Part shown: positions 62,390 through 64,000 of the stretch, piece after piece
Position numbering within the stretch: the stretch's first letter is position 1
How the letters are laid out: each line of letters begins with the position of its first letter
Origin: Solwaraspora sp. WMMD792
GTDB taxonomy: Bacteria > Actinomycetota > Actinomycetes > Mycobacteriales > Micromonosporaceae
Length of the DNA stretch: 64,000 nt
Reading direction: 5' to 3'
Assembly: GCF_029626105.1 (NCBI RefSeq)
Contig: NZ_JARUBH010000009.1
Span: 558,001 to 622,000, forward strand
Translations under genes and position numbers: made by a program
The notes under the pieces: model-generated
What the model was told of the DNA's origin: nothing
The model's input: only the letters and a program-made list of their open reading frames with translations
Database searches by the model: none

Positions 62390-62395
62390 GTGAGG

Positions 62396-63475
62396 ATGTC
62401 GCACGCGATCTGGGCCGAGGGCCTGGTCAAGCGGTTCGGCTCGACGACCGCGTTGGCCGGGGTGGATCTCGCGGTCCGTACCGGCACCGTGTTCGGGCTG
62501 CTCGGGCCGAACGGGGCCGGCAAGACCACCGCGGTCCGGGTGCTCGCCACCCTGTTGCGGCCGGACGCCGGGCACGCCCGGGTGCAGGGCTTCGACGTGG
62601 TCGGCCAGGCTCACCAGGTCCGCCGGTCGATCGGCCTGACCGGGCAGTACGCCTCGGTCGACGAGACGCTGACCGGCGTGGAAAACCTGATCATGATCGG
62701 TCGGTTGCTGGGGTCGTCGCGGCGTGACGCGCGTTCCCGTGCCCGGCAACTGCTGGCCGAGTTCCAGCTCACCGACGCCGCCGACCGCGCGGCGAAGACC
62801 TACTCGGGCGGTATGCGCCGCCGCCTCGACCTGGCCGCCAGCCTGGTGGGACGGCCCCAGGTGCTGTTCCTCGACGAACCCACCACCGGGCTGGACCCGC
62901 GCAGCCGCAACGAGCTGTGGGAGCTGGTCCGTGGGCTGGTCGCCGGTGGTGTGACGGTGCTGCTCACCACCCAGTACCTGGAGGAGGCCGACCAGCTGGC
63001 CGACGAGTTGGCCGTGGTCGACCACGGGCGGGTGATCGCCGGCGGTACGCCGGAGGAGCTGAAGGCCAAGACCGGTGCCCAGGTCCTCGCGGTGCGCCCG
63101 ACCGATCCGAAACAGTTGCCGACGGTGCTGACCACGCTGCGGGACCTGTCTGGCAACGAGCCGTCGTTGGCCCAGACCACGGTGACGGTGAGCACCGCCG
63201 ATGCGGACCTGCTGCCGGCGGTGGTCCGCCGGCTTGACGAGTCCGGGGTGAAGGTCGGTGAGCTGGCGTTGCGCAGCTCCAGCCTGGATGAGGTCTTCCT
63301 GTCGCTCACCGGCCACCGGGCCGATCCGGGCTCCGGCGGCTCGGCGGCCGGCACCGGTTCTGCGGCGGGTACCGGCGGTTCGGAGGCCGGCACCGGCGAG
63401 CGGCCGACACCGGCGACCGGGCCGGCCGGTACGGGAGCACAGCCGACCGCCGCCACCATGGAGGGAATCCGTTGA
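62396..63475 (+). CDS. DrrA-like ABC exporter ATPase
   Basis: 359 residues. Walker A GPNGAGKTT, signature YSGGMRRRLDL, Walker B VLFLDEPTTGLD and the C-terminal daunorubicin-resistance (DrrA) domain with SLDEVFLSLTGHRAD. A Gly/Ser/Thr-rich tail (GSAAGTGSAAGTGGSEAGTG) follows. DrrAB exporters pump drugs or lipids. Start ATG 62396 has AGGAGTGAGG ahead. Its stop overlaps the permease start (TTGA). Confidence 0.93.
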   Translation: MSHAIWAEGLVKRFGSTTALAGVDLAVRTGTVFGLLGPNGAGKTTAVRVLATLLRPDAGHARVQGFDVVGQAHQVRRSIGLTGQYASVDETLTGVENLIMIGRLLGSSRRDARSRARQLLAEFQLTDAADRAAKTYSGGMRRRLDLAASLVGRPQVLFLDEPTTGLDPRSRNELWELVRGLVAGGVTVLLTTQYLEEADQLADELAVVDHGRVIAGGTPEELKAKTGAQVLAVRPTDPKQLPTVLTTLRDLSGNEPSLAQTTVTVSTADADLLPAVVRRLDESGVKVGELALRSSSLDEVFLSLTGHRADPGSGGSAAGTGSAAGTGGSEAGTGERPTPATGPAGTGAQPTAATMEGIR

Positions 63476-64000
63476 CCGCCACCACCGTCACCACGCCCGA
63501 ACTGCCCGGGCGGCACCAGTGGGTCAGTCCGGTGGCCGGGCTGCGGCACACCGGCACCCTGGCCTGGCGGAGCCTGGTGCAGATCAAGCACAACCCGTTG
63601 GAACTGCTCGATCTCAGCGTCCAACCGCTGATGTTCCTGCTGCTGTTCACCTATGTGTTCGGCGGTGCGATCGCCGGCACGCCGGGGGACTATCTGACCT
63701 TCGCGTTGCCGGGAATCATCGTGCAGAACGCCCTTTTCGCGACGATGACCACAGGGTTCGGGCTGAACACCGACCTCACCAAAGGGGTGTTCGACCGGTT
63801 GCGGTCGTTGCCGATCGCCCGGTGGGCGCCGCTGGCCGGGCGCATTCTGGCCGACACCGTCAAGCAGGCTTGGTCGGTGCTGCTGCTGCTGGGTGTCGGG
63901 ATGATCCTCGGCTACCGGGTCGAGGGTGGTCCGGTCGGCCTGCTCGGCGCGTTCGCGCTGATTCTGGCCTTCACACTGGCCGCGTCGTGGATCTCGGTGC
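63472..64000 (+). CDS. DrrB-like ABC-2 permease (cut by window end)
   Basis: The first 176 codons only. TTG 63472 overlaps the ATPase stop. GLRHTGTLAWRSLVQIKHNP is the usual DrrB front, followed by LSVQPLMFLLLFTYVFGGAI, GDYLTFALPGIIVQNALFAT, LTKGVFDRLRSLPIARWAPL and further helices. Together with the ATPase it forms a two-component exporter; the cargo cannot be told from the window. Confidence 0.9.
   Translation, partial: MTATTVTTPELPGRHQWVSPVAGLRHTGTLAWRSLVQIKHNPLELLDLSVQPLMFLLLFTYVFGGAIAGTPGDYLTFALPGIIVQNALFATMTTGFGLNTDLTKGVFDRLRSLPIARWAPLAGRILADTVKQAWSVLLLLGVGMILGYRVEGGPVGLLGAFALILAFTLAASWISV

Overview
The window is a gene-dense, very GC-rich stretch (about 72-74% GC by eye, strong G/C third-position bias, many GTG and some TTG starts). 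Gene content points to a filamentous actinomycete, most likely family Micromonosporaceae (Micromonospora/Solwaraspora-like): XRE-DUF5753/DUF397 pairs, a SpoIIE-type phosphatase, DrrAB-like exporters, DUF6232/DUF6158 proteins, a c-di-AMP riboswitch in front of a RipA-like peptidase, and long perfect hairpins between genes. No rRNA, tRNA, CRISPR array, intact insertion sequence or phage module was seen, so this looks like ordinary chromosome with a few small decayed or duplicated patches.

Layout. 1-2775: lactate-utilisation genes (lutB start, lutA, GntR regulator) divergent from a lactonase. 2972-6462: VWA/solute-binding-like secreted protein, then an exopolysaccharide-priming sugar transferase. 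6521-10466: xylose cassette xylR / xylA-xylB with a near-consensus promoter. 10512-12813: accessory patch with a duplicated 156-bp regulatory leader, a truncated XRE gene, two small coupled genes, an intact XRE-DUF397 pair and two stacked terminators. 12822-14714: TetR/DUF2306 pair whose C-terminus has captured the tail of a VapB antitoxin, followed by a broken vapC. 15163-22982: MFS permease and a LacI-controlled alpha-glucoside ABC operon with aglA. 23048-25842: TspO, GPGG small membrane protein, phosphoesterase, BON protein, thymidylate-kinase-like NTPase. 26272-28490: sigma-70 factor, NlpC/P60 peptidase with riboswitch. 28977-33570: DUF6232, second XRE-DUF397 pair, DUF3817/LprD-like pair and several small proteins. 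33706-34984: class I DAHP synthase with a candidate aromatic leader peptide and attenuator. 35156-40877: PhoX-like protein, a two-subunit M16 peptidase, PadR-HAAS operon. 41137-43661: TraR/DksA zinc-finger gene behind a candidate uORF/terminator switch, GNAT, asd. 43713-48747: SpoIIE phosphatase, CBS protein, NDH-2-like enzyme, PadR-(HAAS-ABC ATPase)-permease operon. 48899-64000: F420-type reductase, ahcY, GH3, ROK, ABC ATPase, rbsK, YccF, SRPBCC, map, small XRE, DUF6232, enoyl-CoA hydratase, ThDP enzyme, and DrrAB-like exporter cut by the window end.

How it fits together. Sugar uptake and catabolism recur (xylose, alpha-glucosides, beta-N-acetylhexosaminide/beta-glucoside, ribose), each beside its own regulator (XylR, LacI, ROK). 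Housekeeping metabolism is represented by asd, ahcY, map and DAHP synthase. The most interesting layer is in the non-coding DNA: several candidate cis-acting RNA switches, leaderless promoters overlapping operators, gene-end tandem 'echoes' in which the stop codon and its neighbourhood are duplicated just downstream, and two visibly decaying loci (a fused/frameshifted VapBC and a truncated XRE copy). All functional statements rest on reading the sequence and family knowledge; no database search was run.
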